From Prunella strophiata (Eukaryota > Chordata > Aves > Passeriformes > Prunellidae): 64,000 nt of DNA. This document shows positions 49,705 through 59,552 of the stretch, one piece after another (the stretch's first letter is position 1; every line of letters starts with the position of its first letter). Both the position numbers and the translations under genes were made by a program. The stretch lies in contig JAZBQD010000030.1 in NCBI GenBank assembly GCA_036583965.1, positions 110,124,162-110,188,161 on the forward strand. Reading direction: 5' to 3'. Under the pieces are notes generated by a model. That model was not told the origin of the DNA, ran no database searches, and saw nothing but the letters and a program-made list of their open reading frames with translations.

Positions 49705-49935
49705 CCTTTCAGAAAGGGGCCCAAGGACAATCTGGGACACTGCAGCCCAGTCAGCCTCAGGTCAGTCCCTGGGAAAATCATGGAGTGAGCTCCTTGGAGC
49801 ATGTTTGGGGACACAGGAGGGAGAGGAGAGCAGCTGGGAACATGGACTGAAGCATGTCCATGTTGGACAGCATGGACTGAAGAAGGGTAAACCATGCTGG
49901 ACCAGCCTGACTGCCCACTGGGTTAAAAATCCAGA
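49705..49935 (+). pseudogene. Decayed CR1 ORF2 reverse-transcriptase fragment
   Basis: Translated in shifting frames, the segment gives SPVSLRSVPGKIME (about 49745-49788) and then QHGLKKGKPCWTSLTAHW (about 49868-49922). These resemble two conserved stretches of CR1-type reverse transcriptase, around 'YRPVSLTSVPGK' and 'HGF..GKSCLTNL'. A stop and frame changes lie between them, and spacing is shortened. It is a dead LINE fragment of the coding region, unlike the 3'-tail fragments elsewhere. No catalytic YADD-type motif is present. Confidence 0.75.
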
Positions 49936-52426
49936 GGGAGCTGTGAATGAGGAGTCAGCTCCTCAGGCCACATGCTCCTGGGGGTGCTGAACTGCAAAAT
50001 ATCTGGTCCAGGAGCTGTCCTGCCATTCTGCATCTCACAGTAGAACCCAAATAAATAATGCTGTAAAACCTTTGGCTTCCTGGTTTGGTGCCAAATGAGA
50101 AAAGGGAAACAAAATCAGCCAGATCACATGTCCTGGCACTGGTGCTCCTCAGTCCTTAGGAATTTTCTTAACCCTCCTAGAGAAAATAATGCTTTCCTTA
50201 TTTTTCCTTTCCACTGCTGCTCTTCTTTCCTTGCCCCTTGGTGATGCTGTTGGAGGAGGGGTCTGGCAGTGTCAGTGGGCTGTTTTATGAGGACTGTCCA
50301 TACCTCAGTCCCATAAATGTACATTTCCAAGGCATTTCAAAGTCTCCAGGGAGCAGTGACACTGTCTGGTTTGTCCAGGAGGCTTAACAGAGAGTGAGAA
50401 ATAGCAACTTTGCCAAAAAATTTAGGGCAGCATCTCACCTAGCTAGCACAAGTGCTCACCTGGTTGTGGACACATGGGACTGCAGCTCTTGGACACTCTA
50501 GAAAAGCTGGGATTTCAGAGGAGATACAGCTCTATTGGCTTTCAGGCCAAATTTCTCATAAAAAAAAATAATTTCCTCTAAAAATAAAAAGTTCAGACAT
50601 GCAAAACCAAATAATAATCATCATAATAACGAGGTGGTTTCCCCAGATAATTACATATTTCAAGATCAGACGTTCTGTACTGACACACAAAATATGCTCC
50701 CTGCAGGTTTTACAGAGCTCATTTTTCTTTCAGGAAACAGCACTTTTTTTGTGGATTGTTGCTGCTGGTTTCCTACAAAGGTAAATGTTTGTTTGTATAC
50801 AGCTGCAGCCCTTTTTTCCTGACCATTAATAGCTATATGCTAACAGACTACAGAAAGTCTTAATTGGTAGAGTATGAATATTATGCTGTAAATTGGAGTA
50901 AGGCAGTTGCATTTAACAGAATACATTATTTGCACAGTGTCTGCAGAGGGTTCTGTACCCTGGTGGTGAATATGTATGTGAATAAATCAGTGAGCATTAA
51001 TTGCTGAGGCTTAGCCTGTAGGGCCTGCATTCAGCTGCAGCATTCCTGTTAAATTTATGAAGCAAAGACTGAGTCCAGCAAGACTGCTGAGGTTTGATTG
51101 CAGTGAAAAACTGTTGAAACCTGTGTGTTTTGCCACTGAGTTTTAGCCTAAACTGGGGTTGACAAGCAGTTTTGACAGACTTCAAGGGTCTTCCTGGTTC
51201 AAAAGCTTCCCTGCATGTCTGTAGGAGCAGGATCAGGGCAAAAAGCTGGAGGCAGAAAAGCCAATCTGTTAAGGTGGTGTATAGATCTAACATTTGGCTA
51301 TTGCTGTTGCTGTGTTTGGCACATTTGCAGAAAGGTAGCTGTTAGAATTTTTTTTTCCTCTTGGCTCTGAACTTTCTCAGTAGAATTTCCTAATACCCCA
51401 AATAAATCTTGAAAAGAAATTAGGATTTTTTTTTTTCCCCCTTATGTTGTATCTTCCATAGATGTGAGAAAAAGTTTATTTCCTTGGAGAAACACCCTGA
51501 AACTGCTCTGCTAAACATGCAGATTTACCAGAACATGCAGCTGCAGCAAAGACATCCCTCACCAAGCAGCAAGGCAGTTCCCAGTCTGTCAGTGACCCAG
51601 GACCAGTGCTGGATCAGTGTTCCATGGATTCTGTTCCACATTCCACTGCCCACAGCCTGAAATCAGTGGACACTGTGCTAATTAAGCAATGCAGATGTAA
51701 ATGCTAAGCATCACCTCTGGGTGCATGGAACTCAAAGAGATCCTGATGGGAATTTCTCTTTTCTGTGCTGCCCATGAAGTTTCTTTCACAGAGATTTTTT
51801 GTCTGGGATACCTCTCACCTCTTTGACTGAAAATGCTTTTATCACCCCTCACTGCACACAGAAGCAAAGTTGTTTCTGAGACACCAAAGTCTGCCCCTCT
51901 GCTCGGTGCAGGGGAGGCTCTGGAGCTGAGGAAAGCATCTGCAGCCCTCCCAAAACCCCGGGATGAACGCACAAAGGCAGGGACATCTCTGGGATCACGC
52001 TCCCCTCCCGAAGCTGGGTGTCACCGTGTGTCACTCCTGCCTCTGGTGGCAGCACCGGGGCAGGGCTGGAGGGTGAACTCACAGGTCAGAGCAGCTCCAG
52101 TCCCCTCTTCCCAGCTTTGGGGAGGTTTCCCACAACCTCTTTGCTCTATGAATTGTTCCAACCGGTTTTTTCCTAATTTTTTAACATAATCACTAAGGCC
52201 AGTTGCCTTTGTGCTGTCCTCACAAGGAACAAGCAGCTTTGTGAAGTTCTGAGGGTGTCTGTGGCATTAAGCAGTGACACCTGAGCTGCAGCCTGCTGCT
52301 GTCCTGAGCCAGCACGGGGTGCCTGGCAGAGCACTTGTGGGCACGGGTGGGGCACAGAGAGCTCCTGTCCCTGTCCTGCTGCACTGCTCTGGCACTTGGT
52401 GACAGAAAAAGCAGTTTGTACAAGTC
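49936..52426. other. Unique non-coding sequence
   Basis: No gene supported. 50540-51010 is AT-leaning. A mild CpG enrichment occurs at 51900-52040, without exon evidence. Confidence 0.5.
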
Positions 52427-53059
52427 AAGTCTTGTCAGAACCCAGCACATCCCTCTGGCTGCCCTGGATGGCTCCAGCCCCTGGCAGGGGGCTCAAAGGC
52501 CTTGGCACAGAGCCCAAGACCCCTGTGCCTTTGATTCTGAGCCATGGAAAAAATTACCAACCTAATATGAAGAGTTACAAGCCACACAAATTAAGTAGAG
52601 TAAGAGTTTCTCACAGGGTGAAAAAGTAGAATTTTAGAGTTTTTTAGAATAAGGGTCCAGAGGTCAAGCTGGAGGAATTTGGGCGTGTTCTGTCCTTCTT
52701 TCTCCTTCTTCACAGCCTCCATCTTCTGGGTGATGGTGGCACTTTTGGATTGGCTTAGAGTAGAGTTGGACTGTGTAACACAGGTGATAGGTATTGGAAA
52801 AGAACTGTAAATAATGTACAGGTAGTTTTTAGTATAAAAAGACAACACCGCCCCAGAGGTGGGCAGTGTGCCTGGGACTGACCTGCTGAACAGACCTGGG
52901 CTGGTCAGGGAGAAAATTTGTTAGATAAGAAATAATAAACAACCTTGGAAACTGCACAAGAAGACTCCTGACTCCTTCTTTGGCTCTAAGGCTGGGACAC
53001 AGAGACTTTCCAACAGATTGGGGTCATCTCGAGCTCCTGGGAGAGCTCTGACAAAGCCT
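52427..53059 (+). mobile_element. Solo LTR, ERV family A copy 4 (A4)
   Basis: The LTR spans 52433-53053 (621 bp), TGTCAGAACCC to CTCTGACA. Target duplication AAGTCT (52427-52432) against AAGCCT (53054-53059), one mismatch. A TATA-like 'gtataaaaag' starts at about 52832 and AATAAA is at 52934-52939. Solo, no internal region. Confidence 0.94.
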
Positions 53060-53578
53060 CAGCAGGGGAGGGGATGGCTGGGCTCACCTGTGAGGAACAG
53101 ACCCTCAGAGAGGAAGAGGAGATGACTGTGGCTGGGGGAGGCAGCACATTCTGGCTTTGCCATCAAAGTCCCACTGGGAGTGGGGGACAAAGCCACTGGG
53201 AGTCCAAGAGCACTGCAGTGCCCACTGGAAATCCCTCCACCTGCTGCCAGGTGAAACCCCCAACCTCTGGGGCCTGAAGAGGTGTGACACTGGCTCTGGA
53301 TTCACGTGCCACATATAAGAGCAGAAGGGCTGCTTGTTTCCTTTGGCATTTTGTGTCTGAGATAAATTAACCACTTAACCAATTTATGTTCCTGTTTTGC
53401 CTGGGACTCCTGTCCTATCCCAGCACTTGGGGATCCCTGAAATTCCCTTGGGCAGGGTGAGGGGAGGAGAATGGCCATGCCCAGAGCAGGAGCAGTGCCA
53501 AGGCCTGGCAGGGGTGTGAGCCAGGACAAGGAGAATGCCAAGTTCAGCAGCACTGGGCCGTGTCCTTGGGCTTCCCAG
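53060..53578. other. Unique non-coding sequence
   Basis: Spacer between LTRs A4 and D, with no recognised feature. Confidence 0.5.
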
Positions 53579-54058
53579 TGAGAGGAATGACAGATTTGTC
53601 TTTACAAACAAGCTGTGGGTCTGCTGGTAGGTAAAACTAGCACTGAGAGATAAAAGAAACAATGGGAAGGATTCCACTGATTGATGAATGGAAAAAGATA
53701 TTTGCCTTTACAAATAAACTGTAGGTTGGCTGATGAAATTGGACATTGAAAGATGAAAGAAACAATGGGGAAGAACCCTAAATTCCATAAGAATTAAAAA
53801 TTAAAAGGGAGGGTTATACATTAGAAGGGAATCTTTGTTATCAAGTGTTCTGGGAAGTCTGTACCTCTCAAGCTAATGGGGAAAGAGAGAAGGGAAATGA
53901 GAAATTAGGATAAAAAGGAGGCTGCATCTTCCAAAAATTTGAGAGATCCCAGGGGAATGCCCCATGGCCTCTCCCTTTATTCAAATAAAGCTAAAGGGAC
54001 TCCTCTGTTTCCTTTCTGGACATAAACCTCTGATGTTTGAGGATTAATTTTCCTGACA
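53579..54058 (+). mobile_element. ERV LTR, family D
   Basis: LTR-like architecture: a TG start at 53579 (or 53588, TGACAG), 'ggataaaaaggaggctgc' as TATA region at about 53910, AATAAA in 'tcaaataaagctaaag' at about 53983, and a TCCTGACA end at 54058. The U3 part contains an imperfect tandem duplication of about 105 bp ('tttgtctttacaaacaagct' at 53594 against 'atttgcctttacaaataaac' at 53699, each followed by 'gaaacaatggg'). I found no clear target duplication, so the exact start is uncertain. Confidence 0.75.
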
Positions 54059-54409
54059 CTTTGACCCTGAGTCGGCTCAACACCAGGCTGCCAAGGGTTT
54101 ATTGCTCCCCTCTGCCTTTGCCCAGCTTTCCCCCCACCTGATTTCCCCCTGGGAGCTCAGACAAGGCGGGAGGAGGATGAGGAGTGGGAGAAAGGACACT
54201 CAGCCCGCAGGTGCCCACTGGGATCGGGCTGTCACTGCCACGGGCAAGCGCTGGATCAGGGCTCTCCAGCTCAGTGGTGACGGCTGAGAAGGGGGTGATT
54301 AGCTGGGTTTGTGCTCTCCACGACCTGCAGACAGCCAAGCAGGGCCCCTTCAGGCTGTGCTGCTTGGTATCCAGCCCCCTCCAGGAGGATTAAGGCACAA
54401 GGCAAACAT
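54059..54409. other. Unique non-coding sequence
   Basis: No supported gene; CpG frequency rises towards 54400. Confidence 0.45.
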
Positions 54410-54656
54410 TTTTTTGGCGTGCGATAAGATTTTCGTCCTGAATTTCACGCCGAGCTTGAGCTCACTAAGCTTCCCCCTCGGAGCACGGTAGGCGGCTCCT
54501 CATAGCCCTGGCACAAAATTTTAATCCCTCTCCTGGATCTGGCTGAGTGGAATCCGCTTGCAGCATCCCTCTCGTCATTCCAGAGGATCCCGGGCAGCCT
54601 GCGCATCCCGGTGAGTGCCACCACCAAAGGCCAGCGTGGAGGTGACCCCAGGCAGA
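54410..54656. promoter_or_regulatory. CpG-rich block, left half
   Basis: CpGs are frequent here ('ttggcgtgcgataag', 'cacgccgagc', 'ccctcggagcacggtaggcg', 'cccgggcagcctgcgcatcc'), unlike most of the window. A splice-donor-like 'cccggtgagtgcc' lies at about 54607-54619. With the block at 55300-55530 it may have been one CpG-rich element before LTR A5 inserted. No protein-coding frame or first exon can be identified. Confidence 0.4.
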
Positions 54657-54662
54657 GGAGAG

Positions 54663-55286
54663 GGTCAGAACCCAGCACATCCCTCTGGCTGCCCTGGATG
54701 GCTCCAGCCCCTGGCAGGGGGCTCAGAGACCTTGGCACAGAGCCCAAGACCCCTGTGCCTTTGATTCTGAGCCATGGAAAAGATTACCAACTTTATATGA
54801 AGAATTACAAGCCACACAAATTAAGTAGAGTAAGAGTTAGTTTATCACGGGGTGAAAAAGTAGAATTTTAGGGTTTTTTAGATAAGGGTTCAGGGGTCAA
54901 GATGGAGGAATTTGGGTGTGTTCTGTCCTTCTTTCTCCTTCTTCACAGCCTCCATCTTCTGGGTGATGGTGGCACTTTTGGATTGGTTTAGACTAGAGTT
55001 GGGCTGTGTAACACAGGTGATAGGTATTGGAAAATAACTGTAAATAATGTACAGGTAGTTTTTAGTATAAAAAGACAACACCACCCCAGAGGTGGGCAGT
55101 GTGCCTCAGACTGACCTGCTGAACAGACCTGGGCTGGTCAGGGAGAAAATTTGTTAGATAAGGGAAAATTAACAACCTTGAAAACTGCAAATGAAGACTC
55201 CTGACTCCTTCTTCGGTTCTCGGGCCAGAACACAGAGACTTTCTGACTGATGGGGGTCATCTCGAGCTACAGAGAAGCCACTGACA
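54663..55286 (+). mobile_element. Solo LTR, ERV family A copy 5 (A5)
   Basis: The LTR spans 54663-55286 (624 bp). It starts GGTCAGAACCC (T of the canonical TG changed to G) and ends ACTGACA. Flanking hexamers GGAGAG and CCCATC do not match, so no target duplication survives. A TATA-like 'gtataaaaag' is at about 55065, but the AATAAA position reads 'aaaattaac', so the canonical poly(A) signal is lost. It sits between two CpG-rich blocks. Confidence 0.92.
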
Positions 55287-55299
55287 CCCATCCCTCCCC

Positions 55300-55530
55300 T
55301 GCCCTTCCCGCAGCTGCTGACATCAGCAGACGTCGGCACAAAGCGGCTCAGGAGGCGGCGTGAAGGGATCAGGGAGCAAAGCTGAAAATTGAATTAGCGC
55401 TGGTTTGGGAGGGCGGCTGGAAGCGCCGCGGAGCAGCCACGTGTGGAGCCCCGGGTGCCCGTGTCACACACGAGCAGCTGCAGCACACGGGGGACACTGC
55501 TGTGCCAGGACACGGCCGCAGTGGAGAGCC
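55300..55530. promoter_or_regulatory. CpG-rich block, right half
   Basis: Dense CpGs include 'cagacgtcggcacaaagcgg', 'aggcggcgtgaagg', 'gaagcgccgcggagc', 'gccacgtgtggagccccggg' and 'acacggccgcagtgg'. An ACGTG E-box-type core lies at about 55440. The strongest CpG cluster in the window. Possible promoter or enhancer; no adjoining exon is recognised. Confidence 0.45.
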
Positions 55531-56067
55531 AAACCCAGCCCTCCTCCTCCTCCTCCTCACTCGGAACAGGGAAGGGAATTGGTGTTGTATTGCACTATCA
55601 CACGGTTTTTCCCATTCCTCCCCTTTCCCCACCCAGGCCCGGCTGGGCAGGGGTTAATCCCGGGTTCACCCCTCCCCTTGCCCCCTCCCCTTGTGTCCCA
55701 CTGGCTGTGGTCCCCTTCCTCCACCCCCCTTCCCCTGACCTTAAAACCACCTGGACAGGTGAGCTGGCCTCTTTTTCCCTCATGGGAAGCACTGGGATAT
55801 CTGGTGGCTCCTACCAAGGAAATAAAGCAGGACTTCGTTCCCGATAGGAAAAGAGCGCCTTTCGTCTCTTGCTTTTGTCCCATGTGAGATTGACCAGGGC
55901 AAAGGTCCAGAGCTGGCCGGATTGGACTGGACCTGGCCTCGCAAGTCAAACTCACAAGCTGGTGGCTCTGGAGAGCTGCAGTGCCCCGAGCAGGGGGACC
56001 CTGGCTCACAGAGGTGGCAGCTGAGCTGTCCCCACTGGAGAGAACTCGCTGGCAGCTCTGTGAGCTC
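55531..56067. other. Unique sequence, C-rich part
   Basis: 55605-55740 is C-rich with repeated CCCCTTCCC-like motifs. No gene supported. Confidence 0.5.
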
Positions 56068-56705
56068 GTTTGTTGTTGTGGGTCTCCCATGTGTCTCAAG
56101 AGACCCAGACATATTTTAGAAAGTCTCTGTGTCCCAGCCTGAGAAACAAAGAAGGAGTCAGGACTCTTCATTTGAGATCTCCAAGGTTGTTTATTTTTCC
56201 TTATCTATTACATTCTCTCCCTGACCAGCCCAGGTCTGTTCAGCAGGTCACTCCCAGGCACACTGCCCACCTCTGGGGTGGTGTTGTCTTTTTATACTAA
56301 AAACTACCTGTACATTATTTACAGTTATTTTCCAATACCTATCACCTGTGTTACAGAGTCTAACTCTACTCTAAACCAATCCAAAAGTGCCACCATCACC
56401 CAGAAGATGGAGGCTGTGAAGAAGGAGAAAGAAGGACAGAACATGCCCAAATTCCTCCATCTTGACCCCCAAACTCTCATTCTAAAAACCCCAAAATTCT
56501 ACTTTTTCACCCTGTGATAAACTAACTCTTACTCTACTTAATTTGTGTGGCTTGCAACTCTTCATATAAGGTTGGTAATTTTCTCCATGGCTCAAGATCA
56601 AAGTCACAGGGGTCTTGGGCTCTGTGCCAAGGCCTCTGAGCCCCCTGCCAGGGGCTGGAGCCATCCAGGGCACCCAGAGGGATGTGCTGGGTTCTGACAG
56701 TTTGT
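56068..56705 (-). mobile_element. Solo LTR, ERV family A copy 6 (A6)
   Basis: The LTR spans 56074-56699 (626 bp), with a perfect 6-bp duplication GTTTGT at 56068-56073 and 56700-56705. Read on the minus strand it begins TGTCAGAACCC and ends CCCACAACA. The last 35 bp differ from A1-A5 but match A7 ('cttgagacacatg'), marking a subfamily. The AATAAA complement is at 56190-56195 and the TATA complement near 56290. Confidence 0.95.
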
Positions 56706-57534
56706 TAACCACCGAGCCTGAGTGCTAATTGCATTACTAAGCAGAGTCCTCATTAAGACAGGAGACCAGAAGGCACTCCCAAGTCAGTGTCAAGGCTGTG
56801 TTTGGGGGGAAATTTACATTGGAGCTCATATTTAATGCTCCAGCTGGGCAAATGGCAGGTGCCAGTGTGAGCAGGACTGAGCTGCTGTGGATTGAAGCAG
56901 TCAGCAGCAGTGTGGTGCAGCAGGTCCCCAAAAGTCCTTCCATGTCTGCATCCCTGACCTGCTGCAGTGTCACGGGGCACTACAGCTAAGGAAGGGTCAT
57001 CAGGGGCTGGGTGGGTTTATCTGACACTTTCAGGTTTGATTTATGCTCCCTTCAGCCCCTGATGGATTGGAACATCCTCTGTAGCAAGGCCTGTGCCAAG
57101 GGAGCTCTTTGCAGCTCCACATTTAGAGAAAAGTGCTTGGCTACTGTTAATCTCCCTAATAACATGGGTCTGCCTCTAGATGTAAGTGCTGGTTATTAAT
57201 TCAAGGAGTTCCTTACACGTTCAAAGGACATAAAGATCTCTTTCATTGCTTTGTACCTGCCCATCCTCCTTGCAGACAGATTGCTTGGTGAGACAAAAAA
57301 GAGCTGTTTCACCACGTCCCCTTTGTCAGAAATGCTGCCTGTCCCAAATACAGCATCCTAATATTAAATATTTCACAGGGCTGCGTGGGAATGTGCTGCC
57401 TCAAAAGCTGTTCAGTGCTTTTGACACTGGGCTCAAAATGTGGGAGTGTGTGGCAGAAGAGGAAAACTGCTTGGGCCAGGATGGGAGCTGGTCACCCTCA
57501 GTCTTCCTGAGAATGCTGCTCCCTGGGACAGGGA
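56706..57534. other. Unique non-coding sequence
   Basis: No gene, RNA or known repeat supported, although the last 150 bp may be a decayed 5' extension of the following CR1. Confidence 0.5.
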
Positions 57535-57590
57535 TGGCTCACTCTGGTCCCTTCCAGCCTGGCCTACTCTGTAATTCCATGATTCTGTGC
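57535..57590 (+). mobile_element. CR1 LINE 3' terminus
   Basis: 'tctggtcccttccagcctgg' followed by 'tctgtaattccatgattctg' is a CR1 tail with its terminal octamers in forward orientation. The preceding text is too diverged to extend the call. Confidence 0.8.
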
Positions 57591-57693
57591 CTTAACCTGC
57601 ACAGCTTCCCAGGGCTCCTCAGGGAGCATTTAGCTCAGCTTGATCATGCACATGGAATTCTCAAACTCTGTAGCACATCTCACCCTTTCCCTG

Positions 57694-57726
<33 letters not shown>
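57694..57726 (+). repeat. (CAT)n microsatellite
   Basis: Eleven consecutive CAT triplets, pure. Confidence 0.97.
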
Positions 57727-57807
57727 TTTGTGTTTTTGTTTTTTTTGCACTTTGTTTCATGAATCATCATAGAGCAGAAGAAGGAATCGAAGAAGAAAAA
57801 TCGGAGC

Positions 57808-57990
57808 GAGGGAGGAGGAGGTAGGAGGAGGAGGAGGAGGAGGAGGAGGAGGAGGAGGAGGAGGAGGAGGAGGAGGAGGAGGAGGAGGAGGAGGAGGAGG
57901 AGGAGGAGGAGGAGGAGGAGGAGGAGGAGGAGGAGGAGGAGGAGGAGGAGGAGGAGGAGGAGGAGGAGGAGGAGGAGGAGGAGGAGGAGG
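57808..57990 (+). repeat. (GGA)n microsatellite
   Basis: About 180 bp, nearly pure AGG/GGA triplets with a single T near 57822. The minus strand reads as homopolymeric Leu, Ser or Pro according to frame, which is composition and not protein. Confidence 0.97.
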
Positions 57991-58154
57991 ATTCTCTTCT
58001 CATTCTCCTTCTCCTTCTTCTTCTTCTTTCTTTCTTCTTTCTTCTTCTTCTTCTTCTTCTTCTTTCTTCTTCTTCTTCTTCTTCTTCTTCTTCTTCTTTC
58101 TTCTTTCTTCTTTCTTCTCCTTCTCCTTCTCCTTCTCCTTCTTCTTCTCCCCCC
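57991..58154 (+). repeat. (TTC)n/(CTT)n pyrimidine tract
   Basis: About 160 bp of CTT triplets with TTTC and TCC interruptions, beginning immediately after the (GGA)n array at 'ggattctc'. The purine strand switches here from + to -. Confidence 0.97.
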
Positions 58155-59427
58155 ATGCACTGAGTGCTGGTTCAGATAACACATTCAAAATATTCCAGTT
58201 TTGGGATTGAGCATACACTGGCAGAGTGCTGCTAATTCCAAGTTCTCCTCTCAGGGCACACACTCCCAGGCTGTGTTTCTGCTGGACTTTGCTGCCTGAG
58301 CCAAAGAAGGAAAAGACAATATCATTGCAGATGGATGCAAAGGACTCCCTTCTGTGTTTGGCAAATGAGAAACCCTGACCACTCTGAGTCACTGAAAGTA
58401 TTTATTCTGTTTCCAATAAATGCTTTGCAGTTCTTTGATTCTATCTTTATCTTTCTCTTCTTTAGCCTTTTCAACGATCTTGGGGAATTTTAAATGTCCC
58501 AACAGTAAGTGGTTTTCTTTAAAATGTCATAAAGAAGGTGGTTAGATTTTCCCTTGGGCTGAAATATTTGTCCAATGGAGCACAAATCTGCTGTTGGTTC
58601 CTTTCAGCCCAGGACTGCAGGACTTCAGGACCTATAAATGCTTTGAAAAATGTGGACCAGTTTTATCAGTCTGACTCAGCTCCACATCCCTCCAACAAGA
58701 TCACTGTGGCTAACAGGAACCTCTTGAGCTCAATTACAGGGGTATTGACATTTATTCCTCTCTGACGCTCACAGCCAGAGATGATAAGTGATTTTTTATT
58801 TCCTTTTCCCAGCATTACCTCAGCAGCCCTGCTATGCACGGGGAAACACCAGCACGTGGCATTTTGCTCTGAGCACCTCTTGTAAACTTTGCTGCACTGG
58901 CTGACACGTTCTGCTCTGGTCAGACAAACACGTGCTGCACCTGTGTCTGACAGGAGTGAGTTTCTGTAGTTGCTGTCCCAAGAAAAGCCAAGCAGTCAGT
59001 CAATTATTTCTCTTTATAGTCAGATTAAGTGCCTGATCTGGAGTTGAACAGTCAACAGAATCACTCTGTGTGAGCCAATTCATTCTGAACTGGTCTTGCT
59101 GCAGCAAAAATCCTCCCACTGCACAAATTTTTAAAGTATCAGTCCCCTGCTCCATTACCACCCTTTGGCTTGATGGGATGAGGAGGACAGAGAAGAGGGC
59201 ATCACATTTCCCCCATAAACCCTGTGACAGGGCAGGGTTCTGAGCCCACCACAAGCAGGGGTCTGCAGGAACATCCCTGCTGTCAGGCACAGGCCTTTTT
59301 TCAGCGCTGCCCAAAGACCAGGAGGGAAGAGTTGGCAGGCAGCAAGGCAGGAAGGTCAAAGGAGGAATTTTTTGACTGGAGATCCAGGCAGTGACATTAT
59401 CCCATTCCCCTGCTTTTCTGTCCCCTG
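58155..59427. other. Unique non-coding sequence
   Basis: No supported gene or repeat. Confidence 0.5.
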
Positions 59428-59552
59428 GACACAGGCTGCCCAGAGAAGTTGTGGATTCCCCATCATCTAGTGGAAGGTGTCCCTGCTCATGGCAGGGGAG
59501 CTGGACTTGAACTTTGCAGGTCCCTTCCAACCCAAACCATTCCATGGGATGA
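59428..59552 (+). mobile_element. CR1 LINE 3' fragment
   Basis: 'caggctgcccagagaagttg', 'gtggattccccatc', 'gagctggacttgaac', and 'caggtcccttccaacccaaa' followed by 'ccattccatggg' follow CR1 3' order in the forward direction. Terminal octamers are decayed. Confidence 0.88.

Noticed and set aside
54600..54620. First exon ending at a splice donor (cccggtgagtgcc)
   Set aside because: One donor-like string near a CpG cluster is not enough; no start codon context, acceptor or second exon could be linked to it.
57723..58392. Poly-Leu, poly-Ser, Arg/Glu-rich and Lys-rich frames
   Set aside because: They are translations of triplet repeats on either strand.
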